Source of the DNA: Bacteroidia bacterium
GTDB lineage: Bacteria; Bacteroidota; Bacteroidia; J057; JADKCL01
DNA length: 64,000 nucleotides
Reading direction: 5' to 3'
Assembly: GCA_020635905.1 (NCBI GenBank)
Contig: JACJYV010000001.1
Location: 1,240,001-1,304,000 of the forward strand
The notes beneath the pieces are model-generated. The model saw only the letters and a list, made by a program, of their open reading frames with translations, had not been told where the DNA came from and did not search any database. A program made the position numbers and the translations under genes. Below, piece by piece: positions 54,201 to 60,208 of the stretch; position 1 is the first letter of the stretch; each line of letters opens with the position of its first letter.

Positions 54201-55643
54201 GTGAATGCAACCGCATTGGGAGCAGGAGCCATTGTGAGTGCAGACAGCAGCGTGGTACTGGGCAACAGTTCCAAAGTGGGGATCGGTACCAGCGCTCCCG
54301 TAGCCAAACTGGATGTGGTTCAAAACGCAAGTCAAAATGGAATCAGCCTGGATCATAATGTGACAACCTCAGGAACTTCGCGGGGTGTTTTCGTGGACCA
54401 GGACAATACATTTTCAGGTGCTTCCGAAACCCGGGGAACCGAAATCTCTGTCCGCAGAGCCAGTGGAAACGGTGAAGCAACCGGACTTTACAGCTACACC
54501 GAAAACTATAATACTTCCGGCAATCAGCAGGCAGTGGGGGTCTATTCTTACGGCTACCGAAACGATACCAATGGAACCGGAACCACCATTGGGGTGTGGG
54601 GAAATACAGGAGGTCTGGGCACCCAATACGCTGGATTCTTTAGCGGAAATGTCTATTCGACCGGCTCATACCTCCCCTCTGACCGCAAGCTGAAAGAGGA
54701 AATTCAGGACCACAAAGGAGCCCTTGAACTGCTGAAAAAGATCAGAACTTACACTTACCATTATAAAACGGATGAATTTGCGCATGCCAATTTCCCCAAA
54801 GGCAATCAGATTGGTCTGATCGCAGACGAAGTGAAGGAAGTTCTGCCAGAATTGGTAACCCGGGCCATCCAGCCAGCGGTAGCTGTGAATCCTGAAGAAG
54901 CAATCCGCACGTATGGCCACGATGGATTCCCAAGAGATGGGTCCGGACGGGCCATCGTTGGTGAAGCGGTCGAGTTTAACGCGGTAAATTACCAGGGATT
55001 TGTACCCCTTTTGATTGAAAGTGTGAACGCCCAACAGGACATGATCGAAGCCCAGAACGAGCGAATCGACGGTCTGATGAATGCTGGTGCAAAAAGCGCT
55101 GCCGAACCTTCCCGGGTGGAAGAACTGGAAAAAACCGTGTTGGAACAAAATGCAAAGATTGCAGATCTGGAAGGGAAATTAAACCAGCTCATGGCCATGA
55201 TACAAAACGGTAATGCAGTTGCCCCTCAGAATAATGGCACCTCAAAAGAAGATTTTGAAAACCTGAAAGACCGGGTTTACCTCACTGAGTTGGCCATCAT
55301 CGAATTGGGAGGATGCTGTGACAAAAATTCCGATGAATTCTCGCACGACGGACTGGGCCAAAGCGGCGGTACCCGCGATGAGACCCTCCTGTTCCAAAAT
55401 CATCCCAATCCATTTTCCAAGCAAACCACCATCACCTATAAATTGGTGAAAGACGGGTTTGTTGAATTAATGGTGGTTAATTCCGATGGAATTCCGGTTG
55501 ACCAACTGGTGGCCAAGGAACAAATCTCCGGACGCTATGTAGTGGAATGGGATGGAACCAATTTCCCGGCCGGGGTGTACACCTATGTGCTCTCCCAAAA
55601 CGATGTTTTGCTGGCCAAGAAAATGATCCTGATCAAATATTGA
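39210..55643 (+). CDS. Giant T9SS-exported fibre/adhesin: N@d coiled coils, YadA-head-like modules, S74 chaperone, T9SS sorting domain
   Basis: This is a 5477-residue exported protein. The signal peptide (STLVLFAFFWLGISQIA, cut near AYSA) fits either ATG 39210 or the ATG at 39237. A beta-rich N-terminal domain follows (FTGPGNFSDPTKWSGG...). Residues about 480-1520 are 7-residue repeats of the type IAQNTTD-IGTNASN, broken by beta connectors (DLQITDAGGTLVVDLS and SNILQIDIENGDSATVDLS). From about 1618 to 5014 come seven YadA-head-like modules (NTAVGAQALNSNTTG repeats) joined by more heptads and connectors. Near 5157 SDRKLKEEI opens an S74/endosialidase-type intramolecular chaperone (IGLIADEVKEVLPELV). 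A coiled coil (about 5320-5360) and a C-terminal T9SS type A sorting domain (FQNHPNPFSKQTTITY to the end) complete it. Predicted: a trimeric cell-surface or secreted fibre exported by T9SS. Very high DNA repetition means copy number depends on correct assembly. Confidence 0.93.
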   Translation: MPTKLNYITMSFSISLNRNRSLLFTDLRLSTLVLFAFFWLGISQIAAYSAPAIKTFTGPGNFSDPTKWSGGTVPAVGDQLIINGNCNFDNAAASLAYGDLQLNSGSTLAWPSFGTNILTINSLNASSLAILNMAKGGTVQIYGTWNATASQLTFVPGFGTIHLLNSTSGTTIPAGFGNFRNLTVQTTGQVVTLSGPTNVTGNLNIVAGELDCNNFNIDLDGNWFNAGTFTHGSGNLIFSGTATQTFSNPLGGEFFDITINISNGGCLDVVHQVTVLNMVNDIQGGVCAGSQGSLDPPSTSDFWGLNGNTIDSTKFLGSTSNTSLRIRTNDIERMVIGKDGNVTITGGNLETQGGTIIGDGSTLTHVGSSAIEDASIQLVDLAQNGASNGDILVWDGTTWTVAPNSDTSTTNELNTGASLVGTDLQITDAGGTLVVDLSPLTGSAGDDQNLTGASLSGSNILQIDIENGDSATVDLSALDQSAGVAQNASDIAQNTTNINTNASNILQNTTDIGTNASNISTNSGNIAQNTSNIATNSANISQNTTDIGTNASNISTNTANIAQNTTNISTNASNIAQNTTDIGTNASNISTNTANIAQNTTDIAQNTTDIGTNAANIAQNTSDIATNSANIAQNTTDIGTNASNISTNTANIAQNTSDIATNSANIAQNTTDIGTNAANIAQNTSDIATNSADIAQNTTDIATNATNLQNHITADGDLSSSNELNSSATLVGTDLQITDAGGTLVVDLSPITGSATDDQNLTGATLNGSNILQIDIEGGDSATVDLSALDQSAGVAQNASNIAQNTTDIGTNASNISTNAANIAQNTTDISTNASNIAQNTSDIATNSASITQNTTDIGTNASNISTNTANIAQNTSDIATNSANIAQNTTDIGTNAANISTNTSNIAQNTTDIATNATNLQNHISADGDLSSSNELNSSATLVGTDLQITDAGGTLVVDLSPITGSATDDQNLTGATLNGSNILQIDIEGGDSATVDLSALDQSAGVAQNASDIAQNTTNINTNASNILQNTTDIGTNASNISTNSGNIAQNTSNIATNSANIAQNTTDIGTNASNISTNTANIAQNTSDIATNSANIAQNTTDIGTNAANISTNTSNIAQNTTDIATNATNLQNHISADGDLSSSNELNSSATLVGTDLQITDAGGTLVVDLSPITGSATDDQNLTGASLNGSNILQINIEGGDSTTVDLSALDQSAGVAQNASDIAQNTTDIGTNASNISTNTANIAQNTSNIATNSANIAQNTTDIGTNASNISTNTANIAQNTTNIATNTGNISTNTNLIGQHSSTLATHTTLINQNGASIFNHLLTDLDTDSTNEYNISVSLNGTKIQITDGGGTISTDLGPLLGSSTDDQNLTGATLNGSNILQIDIEGGDSTTVDLSALDQSAGVAQNASDIAQNTTNISTNTSNIAQNTTNIGTNAANIAQNTTNISTNASNIAQNTTDIGTNAANIAQNTTDISTNAANIAQNTTDIGTNATNIAQNTSDISQNTTDIQTHITNDLDLDNTNEIQTLSLAGSNLTLSGANTIDLSTAEVDPKVSTILSSHVPKWDGNSLIDGTIVDTAGYIGIGVTNPQAKLDVNGDARINGLKVGRGNGNGATNTAVGAQALNANTSGISNTAVGSATMSANTSGLFNTATGANALNANTTGNGNTSFGTNSLFKNTTGGFNTAAGVSALGNNTTGFGNTALGTSSQAANTTGGSNASVGTSSLSANTVGSGNTAMGSSSMTANTTGTNNTAVGFQANVASPGLTNATAIGANAVVAADSSLVLGNQAKVGIGTSAPGEKLDVVGKTRTSELQVTTGAGTAGQVLTSDAAGNATWQDATVGNDNQNLTSATLNGSNVLQVDIENGDSVTVDLSPLDQSAGVAQNASDIAQNSTNIATNASNIASNTTAIGANTTAISNNSANIAQNTTDIATNASNIAINTTAIGANTTGISNNSANIAQNTTDIATNSSNIAQNAADIQNHVTNDLDLDNTNELNTGAILNGNNLEITDAGGTLVVDLSTLSNVGTDDQNLTGASLNGSNILQIDIEGGDSATVDLSALDQSAGVAQNASDIATNSSNIASNTTAIGANATAISNNSANIAQNTTDIATNSANIAQNSTDIQTHITNDLDLDNTNEIQTLSLTGSNLTLSGANTIDLSAAEVDPKVATNLNHHVPKWDGTSLIDGTIVDTAGYIGIGVTNPQAKLDVNGDARVNGMRVGRGNGNGATNTAVGAQALNSNTTGVSNTAVGSGSMSANTSGLFNTATGANALNANTTGNGNTSFGTNSLLKNTTGGFNTASGVSALGNNTTGFGNTALGTSSQAANTTGGSNASVGTSSLSGNTVGSGNTAMGSGSLTANTTGTNNTALGFQANVASSGLTNATAIGANASVAANNSLVLGNQANVGIGTSAPGEKLDVVGKTRTSELQVTTGAGTAGQVLTSDAAGNATWQDATVGSDNQNLTAASLNGSNILQIDIENGDSATVDLSALDQSADVAVNASNIATNSSNIASNTTAIGANTTAISNNSANIAQNTTDIATNASNIAINTTAIGANTTGISNNSANIAQNTTDIATNSSNIAQNAADIQNHVTNDLDLDNTNELNTGAILNGNNLEITDAGGTLVVDLSTLSNVGTDDQNLTGASLNGSNILQIDIEGGDSATVDLSALDQSAGVAQNASDIATNSSNIASNTTAIGANATAISNNSANIAQNTTDIATNSANIAQNSTDIQTHITNDLDLDNTNEIQTLSLTGSNLTLSGANTIDLSAAEVDPKVATNLNHHVPKWDGTSLIDGTIVDTAGYIGIGVTNPQAKLDVNGDARVNGMRVGRGNGNGATNTAVGAQALNSNTTGVSNTAVGSGSMSANTSGLFNTATGSNALNANTTGNGNTSFGTNSLLKNTTGGFNTASGVSALGNNTTGFGNTALGTSSQAANTTGGSNASVGTSSLSGNTVGSGNTAMGSGSLTANTTGTNNTALGFQANVASSGLTNATAIGANASVAANNSLVLGNQANVGIGTSAPGEKLDVVGKTRTSELQVTTGAGTAGQVLTSDAAGNATWQDATVGSDNQNLTAASLNGSNILQIDIENGDSVTVDLSQLDQSTGVAQNASDIAQNSTNIATNASNIASNTSAIGANTTAISNNSANIAQNTTDIQNHVTNDLDLDNTNELNTGAILNGNNLEITDAGGTLVVDLSTLSNVGTDDQNLTGASLNGSNILQIDIEGGDSATVDLSALDQSAGVAQNASDIATNSANIASNTTAIGANSTAISNNASNIAQNTTDIQNHITNDLDLDNTNEIQTLSLAGSNLTLSGANTIDLSAAEVDPKVATNLNHHVPKWDGTSLIDGTIVDTAGYIGIGVTNPQAKLDVNGDARVNGLRVGRGNGNGATNTAVGAQALNSNTTGVSNTAVGSGSMSANTSGLFNTATGANALNANTTGNGNTSFGTNSLLKNTTGGFNTASGVSALGNNTTGFGNTALGTSSQAANTTGGSNASVGTSSLSGNTVGSGNTAMGSGSLTANTTGTNNTALGFQANVASSGLTNATAIGANASVAANNSLVLGNQANVGIGTSAPGEKLDVVGKTRTSELQVTTGAGTAGQVLTSDAAGNATWQDATVGSDNQNLTAASLNGSNILQIDIENGDSATVDLSALDQSADVAVNASNIATNSSNIASNTTAIGANTTAISNNSANIAQNTTDIQTHITNDLDLDNTNELNTGAILNGNNLEITDAGGTLVVDLSTLSNVGTDDQNLTGASLNGSNILQIDIEGGDSATVDLSALDQSAGVAQNASDIATNSANIASNTTAIGANTTAISNNSANIAQNTTDIATNSANIASNTTAIGANSTAISNNASNIAQNTTDIQNHITNDLDLDNTNEIQTLSLAGSNLTLSGANTIDLSAAEVDPKVATNLNHHVPKWDGTSLIDGTIVDTAGYIGIGVTNPQAKLDVNGDARVNGMRVGRGNGNGATNTAVGAQALNSNTTGVSNTAVGSGSMSANTSGLFNTATGANALNANTTGNGNTSFGTNSLLKNTTGGFNTASGVSALGNNTTGFGNTAVGTSSQAATTTGGSNASVGTSSLSGNTVGSGNTAMGSGSLTANTTGTNNTALGFQANVASSGLTNATAIGANAVVAADSSLVLGNQAKVGIGTSAPGEKLDVVGKTRTSELQVTTGAGTAGQVLTSDAAGNATWQDATVGSDNQNLTAASLNGSNILQIDIENGDSVTVDLSVLDQSADVAVNASNIATNSSNIASNTAAIGANTTAISNNSANIAQNSTDIATNASNIAQNTTDIQNHISNDLDLDNTNEIQTLSLAGSNLTLSGANTIDLSAAEVDPKVATNLNHHVPKWDGNSLIDGTIVDTAGYIGIGVTNPQAKLDVNGDARVNGMRVGRGNGNGATNTAVGAQALNSNTTGVSNTAVGSGSMSANTSGLFNTATGSNALNANTTGNGNTSFGTNSLLKNTTGGFNTASGVSALGNNTTGFGNTALGTSSQAANTTGGSNASVGTSSLSANTIGSGNTAMGSSSMTANTTGTNNTALGFQANVASPGLTNATAIGANASVSADNSLVLGNQANVGIGTSAPGEKLDVVGKTRTSELQVTTGAGTAGQVLTSDAAGNATWQNASVGSDNQNLTAASLNGSNILQIDIENGDSVTVDLSQLDQSTGVAQNASDIAQNSTNIATNASNIASNTSAIGANTTAISNNSANIAQNSTDIATNASNIAQNATDIQNHITNDLDLDNTNELQTLSIAGSTLSISGGNSVVINFLETDPQVSVTTTNRVPRWNGTTLVNGSIFDNGTNVGIGTTSPAALLDVNADIRINGMTLGRGNNNNALNVAFGALALSANTTGLYNVAIGANALRLNTTGLYNTAIGGGALSKNTTAFGNVAIGTLALSNNTTGNYNTALGVTSLFSNTTGVGNMAFGTSALQTNTTGSQNAGFGLNSMYGNTTGSNNTAFGNLSMISNVTGSNNTVIGTSANVGAPNLVNATALGAGAIVSADSSVVLGNSSKVGIGTSAPVAKLDVVQNASQNGISLDHNVTTSGTSRGVFVDQDNTFSGASETRGTEISVRRASGNGEATGLYSYTENYNTSGNQQAVGVYSYGYRNDTNGTGTTIGVWGNTGGLGTQYAGFFSGNVYSTGSYLPSDRKLKEEIQDHKGALELLKKIRTYTYHYKTDEFAHANFPKGNQIGLIADEVKEVLPELVTRAIQPAVAVNPEEAIRTYGHDGFPRDGSGRAIVGEAVEFNAVNYQGFVPLLIESVNAQQDMIEAQNERIDGLMNAGAKSAAEPSRVEELEKTVLEQNAKIADLEGKLNQLMAMIQNGNAVAPQNNGTSKEDFENLKDRVYLTELAIIELGGCCDKNSDEFSHDGLGQSGGTRDETLLFQNHPNPFSKQTTITYKLVKDGFVELMVVNSDGIPVDQLVAKEQISGRYVVEWDGTNFPAGVYTYVLSQNDVLLAKKMILIKY
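40545..43770 (+). repeat. Heptad (21-bp) repeat region with beta connectors
   Basis: Many 21-bp units encode I-x-x-N-(T/A/S)-x-x heptads with Ile at position a and Asn at d. Repeating connector starts (the codons for D-Q-N-L-T and just before) lie at 40545, 41478, 42117, 42756 and 43332. The spacings are 933, 639, 639 and 576 bases, each equal to a whole number of heptads plus 9 bases. Confidence 0.88.
44964..45887 (+). repeat. Block apparently identical to 46788-47711
   Basis: With an offset of 1824 bases the sampled lines of these two stretches read the same over about 0.9 kb, including synonymous positions. The first differences flank it at 44963 and 45888. Confidence 0.7.
46203..46783 (+). 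repeat. Block apparently identical to 49683-50263
   Basis: Comparing the two stretches by eye, offset 3480 bases, I found no difference over about 581 bases between 46203 and 46783. They are not adjacent units, so the identity suggests recent gene conversion or unequal exchange. Confidence 0.75.
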
Positions 55644-55795
55644 TCAGGCGGGACCTCTGAAAACAGAGAAGATCGAAGGGGATGCAGGCAAAGAAAGCGG
55701 ATTTTACCCAGGTAGATGAGCATTTCTGACCCCATGGCAAAATGAGATTCGAAGTTTTCAGCAATCCCCTGAGAATATTACCCTGACCCAATAAG

Positions 55796-55825
55796 CCGCC
55801 TCTGTAATGGAGGCGGTTTCTTTTT
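55796..55825 (+). terminator. Rho-independent terminator after the giant fibre gene
   Basis: CCGCCTC(T) pairs with GGAGGCGG around a GTAAT loop and is followed by TTTCTTTTT. It lies about 150 bases after the stop codon and before the convergent Asp-box gene. Confidence 0.85.
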
Positions 55826-55904
55826 AGCCCATTTGCAAATGAATCAGGGGATCATGCTCAATTTGCCCGTCTATTTGCTGCCTTTTCCAGAAAAATCGCC
55901 CTGC

Positions 55905-58900
55905 TTACAATCGCCCGATTTCCACCGGCCATGAACCCTGGCCTCCCGGAGTTTTGACTTGCAGAATGTACCTTCCTGTAGCGAGTTCAAGGTCTAATAG
56001 AATTTCTTTCTGATTGAGATATTTTCTTTGATGGACCAATTGACCTGCTTCATTGTACAGGCTGAGCTCCACTTCCTGGAGGATTTCTCCAAAATCCACC
56101 CGAAACTTACCGTTATTGGGATTGGGGTAAATGACCACGGGGATGCTGCTCCCTGCACCGTCCAGCCTGAGCGAAGTAACCTGAAAACACACGCTCGTAT
56201 CTGTACAATTTCCGTCAGAAACGATCACTGCGTAGCTGCCGTTCTGGGTGGCGGTAAATGTCTGACTGGTCTGCCCGGCCAGGGGCGCGTTGCCATTATT
56301 GCAATCGATCCACTGATAAGCCAGGCCGCTTGCATTGGAGGTCAGAACTGCGGCATTCTGGCTCACACTTACGTCAATCTGGGGAATGGTCAGATTGAGG
56401 CTCACCAGCGAATCGCAACCTGCGGCATTGATCAGGGTATGGGTGGCAGAAGAATTGGACACGGTATAAGTTTGCCCGTCAATCCAGGTAAATGGCCCGC
56501 AACTGGTAACCACATCTGTACCCGTGGTTGCATTCAGGCGGGTAAAATTGAGCGTCACCAGCGAATCACATCCCGCCGCATTGCTCAGGGTAAAGGTGGC
56601 CGTTGCATTGGAATTTGCATAGGTATTTCCATCAATCCAAACTAACGGATCGCAACTGCTCACCACATCCGTGCCCGTGGTAGGCGCATTCACCTGAATC
56701 ACCCCCAAAGAGTCCAGCGGGTAGGCCATGCCCTCAGACCAGGCCTGCAGATGGATGTCATAAAGCCCCGCATCGGGCAGGGTAAGGGTCACGACAGGCT
56801 GATTGGAAACCACGGTATGGGTGCCGTCGCTCAGGGTCCAATGGATAGAATCGACCGGGGTACCCGTGTATTGCAGGAAAACGGAACCATTTTCGCAAAG
56901 CTGAGCCGGGCTGAAAGCCAGGGCGGGAATCACTTCGCGGCGGATCCAGACCAGATAATCTTCCACCTCACCCAACGTGGTGCCACAGGGAGAAGGATTA
57001 TTCCCCCAATACGACACCCGCACCCGCATCACCACGGTATCGCCCACGGCTGCAGTGGAAGGCACCACAAAGGACTGGGTGGCATTATTGCCCGGCCCAA
57101 TCTGGTAAAGAATGGTTTCGGAATTGGTGAAATTGGCATCCCCGTCGTAATCGATCCAGGCCCCGTAATCGTTGGAGGACCAGGAGGTATTGGCGGTCAC
57201 GCTCAGGGTGTAGGTCGAATCCACATATAATTCGAGCACCGGGCTGGTAAACTGGTTATAGAGCGTATTGGAACTGCTGTTATTGAGATTGAGCAGGTTG
57301 ACATTGGAAATGTAGGGACTTCCCGACTGGCCCGAGGCACTGCAATACACAAAGGGCCTGACTTCGTACATGAATTTATAGGTCTCAGAGGTATCCTGAT
57401 TGCTGCCCACGGCAAAGACCTTGAAGAACATTTTGGTTCCCGCGGGGTAATTGGGCAGGGGTGAATTGGAAATCCAGGTGCTGTCCAGGGTGTTGCTCAT
57501 GGCAATAACATTGCCAAAGGTGGGCGCATTGACCGACCATTCCACCCACACGCTGGTCAGGGTGGTGTCGCAGGAAATGGTGGAGGTCACAAACTGGTCA
57601 ATGGATTCCTTGGGCAGATCATCTGTGGGCATGTGGGTGATGCGGGTAGTTACGATGGAGGGATAATCTTCCCGCCCGACCAGGGTGTATTCCCACATAC
57701 CGCGGCCCCAGGAGGCCGCTTTGAGGGCATTCGAGCCGTACATCACCTCCAGTTCCTCCACCGTGCAATTGGGCAGGGCTGTGTTATAAAGGCTCCAGCT
57801 GTTGCCGTTCATAGGTTTGGTAAATACCCCGATTTCCGCTCCCACATAAATATTGGCAGGATGCAGGTGGTCGATCACCACACTCTGAATGGGCATATTG
57901 CCCAGATTATAGGTGATATTGGTCCAGGAAGTGCCACCGTTGGTGGTGAGATACACTTTCTGGTTGTCGTTTTGGTAGCGGGCATACACCACAATGATGT
58001 TATCGTCGTTGCGGGGATCAAAGGCAATGTCCTGAATGCTGTAAGAGGGCAAATTATTCTTGATACTGACAAAGGAAATGCCTCCATCGACCGACTTTTC
58101 CAGATTACCACCCCGGGAAATAAGGATGATATCTGAATTATTTTCAGCAATGGCTGCCTGGTCAATGGTGCCCGTGAAACCATTGGGAATGCCACGGAAC
58201 GTCCAGGTACTGCCAAAATCCTTGCTCACATAAATGCTGTCGCTGAAGTTGTAAACGGTCATTTGCTCGTTGGGATCGTAAGCCAGGGGGGCTTCCCAAC
58301 CACCGCTGCCGCTGCCTGACTGGCCGGGAGGCGAAACCCCACCCAAAGTAAGTCCCCCGTCGAGGGTGCGGATGCGGCCGCCATATTGCAGGCTGCTGAT
58401 GATCCAGTCGTCATTCAGGGGGTGAATGATGCCTTCCATGCCGTCTGCCCCATAAAATTCCAACCAGCCGCTCCTCTTTTTGATGCTGGAACCATTGTCC
58501 TGCGAGCCCGAAATGCTCCTGAACAGATTCGATTGGCTGGCCCCCAGTTTGTAATTTTCACGCACCCCGATACCCTGGCTAAGATTGGTCCAGGACAGGC
58601 CCTGATCCGTGCTTTTGCTAAAAAGCCCGTCTGTACCCACATAGAAAACCCCGTTGACCGATTTAGCCGGGTGCAGGTCGGCGTGCACGTAATCTGTGCT
58701 GGTAAAAAAGCTGATCTGGTTGCCCTGCCCGGCCCCGTTTGTATTGCCCAGGGCCCAGAAAGTGGCATCCACAAAGGTCTGCCCCCCGTCTGTGGTGCGG
58801 TCGATGTCCACGTAGCCGTAGATCATATTGGAGGTGTCCTGGTCGTTGACTGCAAATCCGCCGCAGTTCTCGGGAGGATTATTGATAAAGGTAAAAGTGT

Positions 58901-59963
58901 AGGCCGAATCCGTGGAAAGCCAGATTCCGTTGCCCGAGGCAAAATAAAAGCATTCATTACAATCTCCACTTATGGAAAAATGCACATCCGTGCGATTATT
59001 ATTGGCCGTAATGTTGGTGGATTGAGAAAAAGTCTGTCCCTGGTCGAACGAGCGCAAAACCAGGTTGCGATTGGGATTGCCCGAATAGTAATCGTAGATG
59101 TAAACGATGTTGTCGTGGAGGGGATGAAATTCGATTTCAGAGACGGAACCTGCCGTCACCTTGGTCCAGGTGGCCAGGTTATTGGTGGAGCGGTACAGGC
59201 CGTCGCTGGCCGTCACAAAAACCAGATCCTTCACCCGCGGGTGAAATACCACCTTGTTCACGCCCCAGTTGCTGCCCAGGCCGCCCTTGCCCAGGTTGGT
59301 GGGATTGAAGGGCGTCACCGTCCAGGTGAGGCCGCCATCCACGGAACGGTAAATGCCGTGAGAGGTTCCGTTGCGGGAATTTCTCAAATTGATCAGCACA
59401 GAATCTGAATTGGTGGGGCAAACCGCAATAGAATTTACCCCCGAGGCCACCAGAAAATCCGTGGTGCTGCCCACCCAGTTTGCGCCCCCGTCACTGCTGC
59501 GCCAAAAACCCCCACTACGGGAGCCCACATACATGAGGTTGGCATTATTGGGATCTACAAAATGGTCTTCAATCCGCCCCAGGCCTGCCGCGTAATGTCC
59601 TGAAATGCTGTCAATGCGATTGGGACCCAGTTCCTTCCAGCCCGCGGCGTAGGAAATTTTCCCCTGTTGGGTGGGATTATTGGCCAAAAACTCCAGCCAG
59701 GCATTTTCAGGAAAATAGGGATCCACATTGTCGCGCTGCCCGTCGGGGTAATACTTGTATTCGTTGCCGGCCCGCCAGCGTTGATACCCTTTCCAGCCCG
59801 AGCCTTTGGCTTCCTTGTTGACGGTCGAAAACTGAAGTTCAGCCTCGTTGCAGACGTCGTAGAAATTCACCGTATAATCGTCCCTTTTCTGCTTCCAGTT
59901 GGGAGTCTGAGCAATGGCTGCAGCTGAAAGGAGGACTAAAACGGAGGTAAAGAAGAGGCGCAT
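55905..59963 (-). CDS. T9SS-exported Asp-box (BNR/VPS10-like) protein with GEVED domain
   Basis: The 1352-residue protein has an N-terminal signal peptide (MRLFFTSVLVLLSAAAIAQ). A beta-propeller-like region (about 120-790) carries many Asp-box motifs, such as WRSSDGGANW, YRSVDGGLTW, SKSTDQGLSW, YVSKDFGSTW and LTTNGGTSW. A GEVED domain (about 900-1010) is recognised by WIDYDGDANF and GEVEDYLVWIRR. A PKD-like domain (about 1020-1090) and two copies of a 45-residue repeat (TGTDVVSSC...NAAGCDSLVTLNFT) follow. A T9SS type A sorting domain (YPNPNNGKFRVDF, from about 1281) ends the protein. No catalytic residues of a sialidase or glycosidase can be assigned from Asp-boxes alone; a binding or structural role is as likely. 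It is probably secreted or surface-bound. Confidence 0.92.
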   Translation of the reverse strand: MRLFFTSVLVLLSAAAIAQTPNWKQKRDDYTVNFYDVCNEAELQFSTVNKEAKGSGWKGYQRWRAGNEYKYYPDGQRDNVDPYFPENAWLEFLANNPTQQGKISYAAGWKELGPNRIDSISGHYAAGLGRIEDHFVDPNNANLMYVGSRSGGFWRSSDGGANWVGSTTDFLVASGVNSIAVCPTNSDSVLINLRNSRNGTSHGIYRSVDGGLTWTVTPFNPTNLGKGGLGSNWGVNKVVFHPRVKDLVFVTASDGLYRSTNNLATWTKVTAGSVSEIEFHPLHDNIVYIYDYYSGNPNRNLVLRSFDQGQTFSQSTNITANNNRTDVHFSISGDCNECFYFASGNGIWLSTDSAYTFTFINNPPENCGGFAVNDQDTSNMIYGYVDIDRTTDGGQTFVDATFWALGNTNGAGQGNQISFFTSTDYVHADLHPAKSVNGVFYVGTDGLFSKSTDQGLSWTNLSQGIGVRENYKLGASQSNLFRSISGSQDNGSSIKKRSGWLEFYGADGMEGIIHPLNDDWIISSLQYGGRIRTLDGGLTLGGVSPPGQSGSGSGGWEAPLAYDPNEQMTVYNFSDSIYVSKDFGSTWTFRGIPNGFTGTIDQAAIAENNSDIILISRGGNLEKSVDGGISFVSIKNNLPSYSIQDIAFDPRNDDNIIVVYARYQNDNQKVYLTTNGGTSWTNITYNLGNMPIQSVVIDHLHPANIYVGAEIGVFTKPMNGNSWSLYNTALPNCTVEELEVMYGSNALKAASWGRGMWEYTLVGREDYPSIVTTRITHMPTDDLPKESIDQFVTSTISCDTTLTSVWVEWSVNAPTFGNVIAMSNTLDSTWISNSPLPNYPAGTKMFFKVFAVGSNQDTSETYKFMYEVRPFVYCSASGQSGSPYISNVNLLNLNNSSSNTLYNQFTSPVLELYVDSTYTLSVTANTSWSSNDYGAWIDYDGDANFTNSETILYQIGPGNNATQSFVVPSTAAVGDTVVMRVRVSYWGNNPSPCGTTLGEVEDYLVWIRREVIPALAFSPAQLCENGSVFLQYTGTPVDSIHWTLSDGTHTVVSNQPVVTLTLPDAGLYDIHLQAWSEGMAYPLDSLGVIQVNAPTTGTDVVSSCDPLVWIDGNTYANSNATATFTLSNAAGCDSLVTLNFTRLNATTGTDVVTSCGPFTWIDGQTYTVSNSSATHTLINAAGCDSLVSLNLTIPQIDVSVSQNAAVLTSNASGLAYQWIDCNNGNAPLAGQTSQTFTATQNGSYAVIVSDGNCTDTSVCFQVTSLRLDGAGSSIPVVIYPNPNNGKFRVDFGEILQEVELSLYNEAGQLVHQRKYLNQKEILLDLELATGRYILQVKTPGGQGSWPVEIGRL

Positions 59964-60144
59964 AAGCAGGCAATTCCGTGGATAAAGATTTGAGGGTGTA
60001 AATTAGGGAAAATTTGTCTTTGCAACTGTCCTGAAACGGCAAAGGGGAATCCTGTCAAATGATAATCCTGAATGGAGAAATTCTACCCGCTAAAGTGTGT
60101 AACTGAAGCAAAGTTTTCAGCAGGTAAAATCATTCTGATATATT

Positions 60145-60152
60145 TAAATTTG
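60145..60152 (+). promoter_or_regulatory. Possible Bacteroidota -7 element
   Basis: TAAATTTG matches TAnnTTTG and lies 57 bases before the ATG at 60209. There is no clear -33 TTG at the right distance. Confidence 0.35.
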
Positions 60153-60208
60153 GAAAGAAGGGGCATGGAAATTTCCGTGTCCCGAACCAGAACCTCAGTT
60201 ATACTACC

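Larger units (their letters stand above)
44052..54260 (+). repeat. Seven long tandem units with YadA-head-like modules
   Basis: Equivalent codons before the G-R-G-N motif lie at 44052, 45897, 47721, 49377, 51117, 52407 and 53718. The unit lengths are 1845, 1824, 1656, 1740, 1290 and 1311 bases. Units 1-6 are very similar at DNA level; the last is divergent. Each unit holds a head module, the text-like link GEKLDVVGKTRTSELQVTTG, connectors and heptads. Confidence 0.92.

Noticed and set aside
58386..59408. 340-codon plus-strand open frame opposite the Asp-box gene
   Set aside because: The minus-strand frame shows clear domains throughout, and the plus-strand protein has no recognisable motif.
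55905..59963. Sialidase call based on Asp-boxes
   Set aside because: Asp-boxes occur in many propellers; no FRIP motif or sialidase catalytic set is visible.
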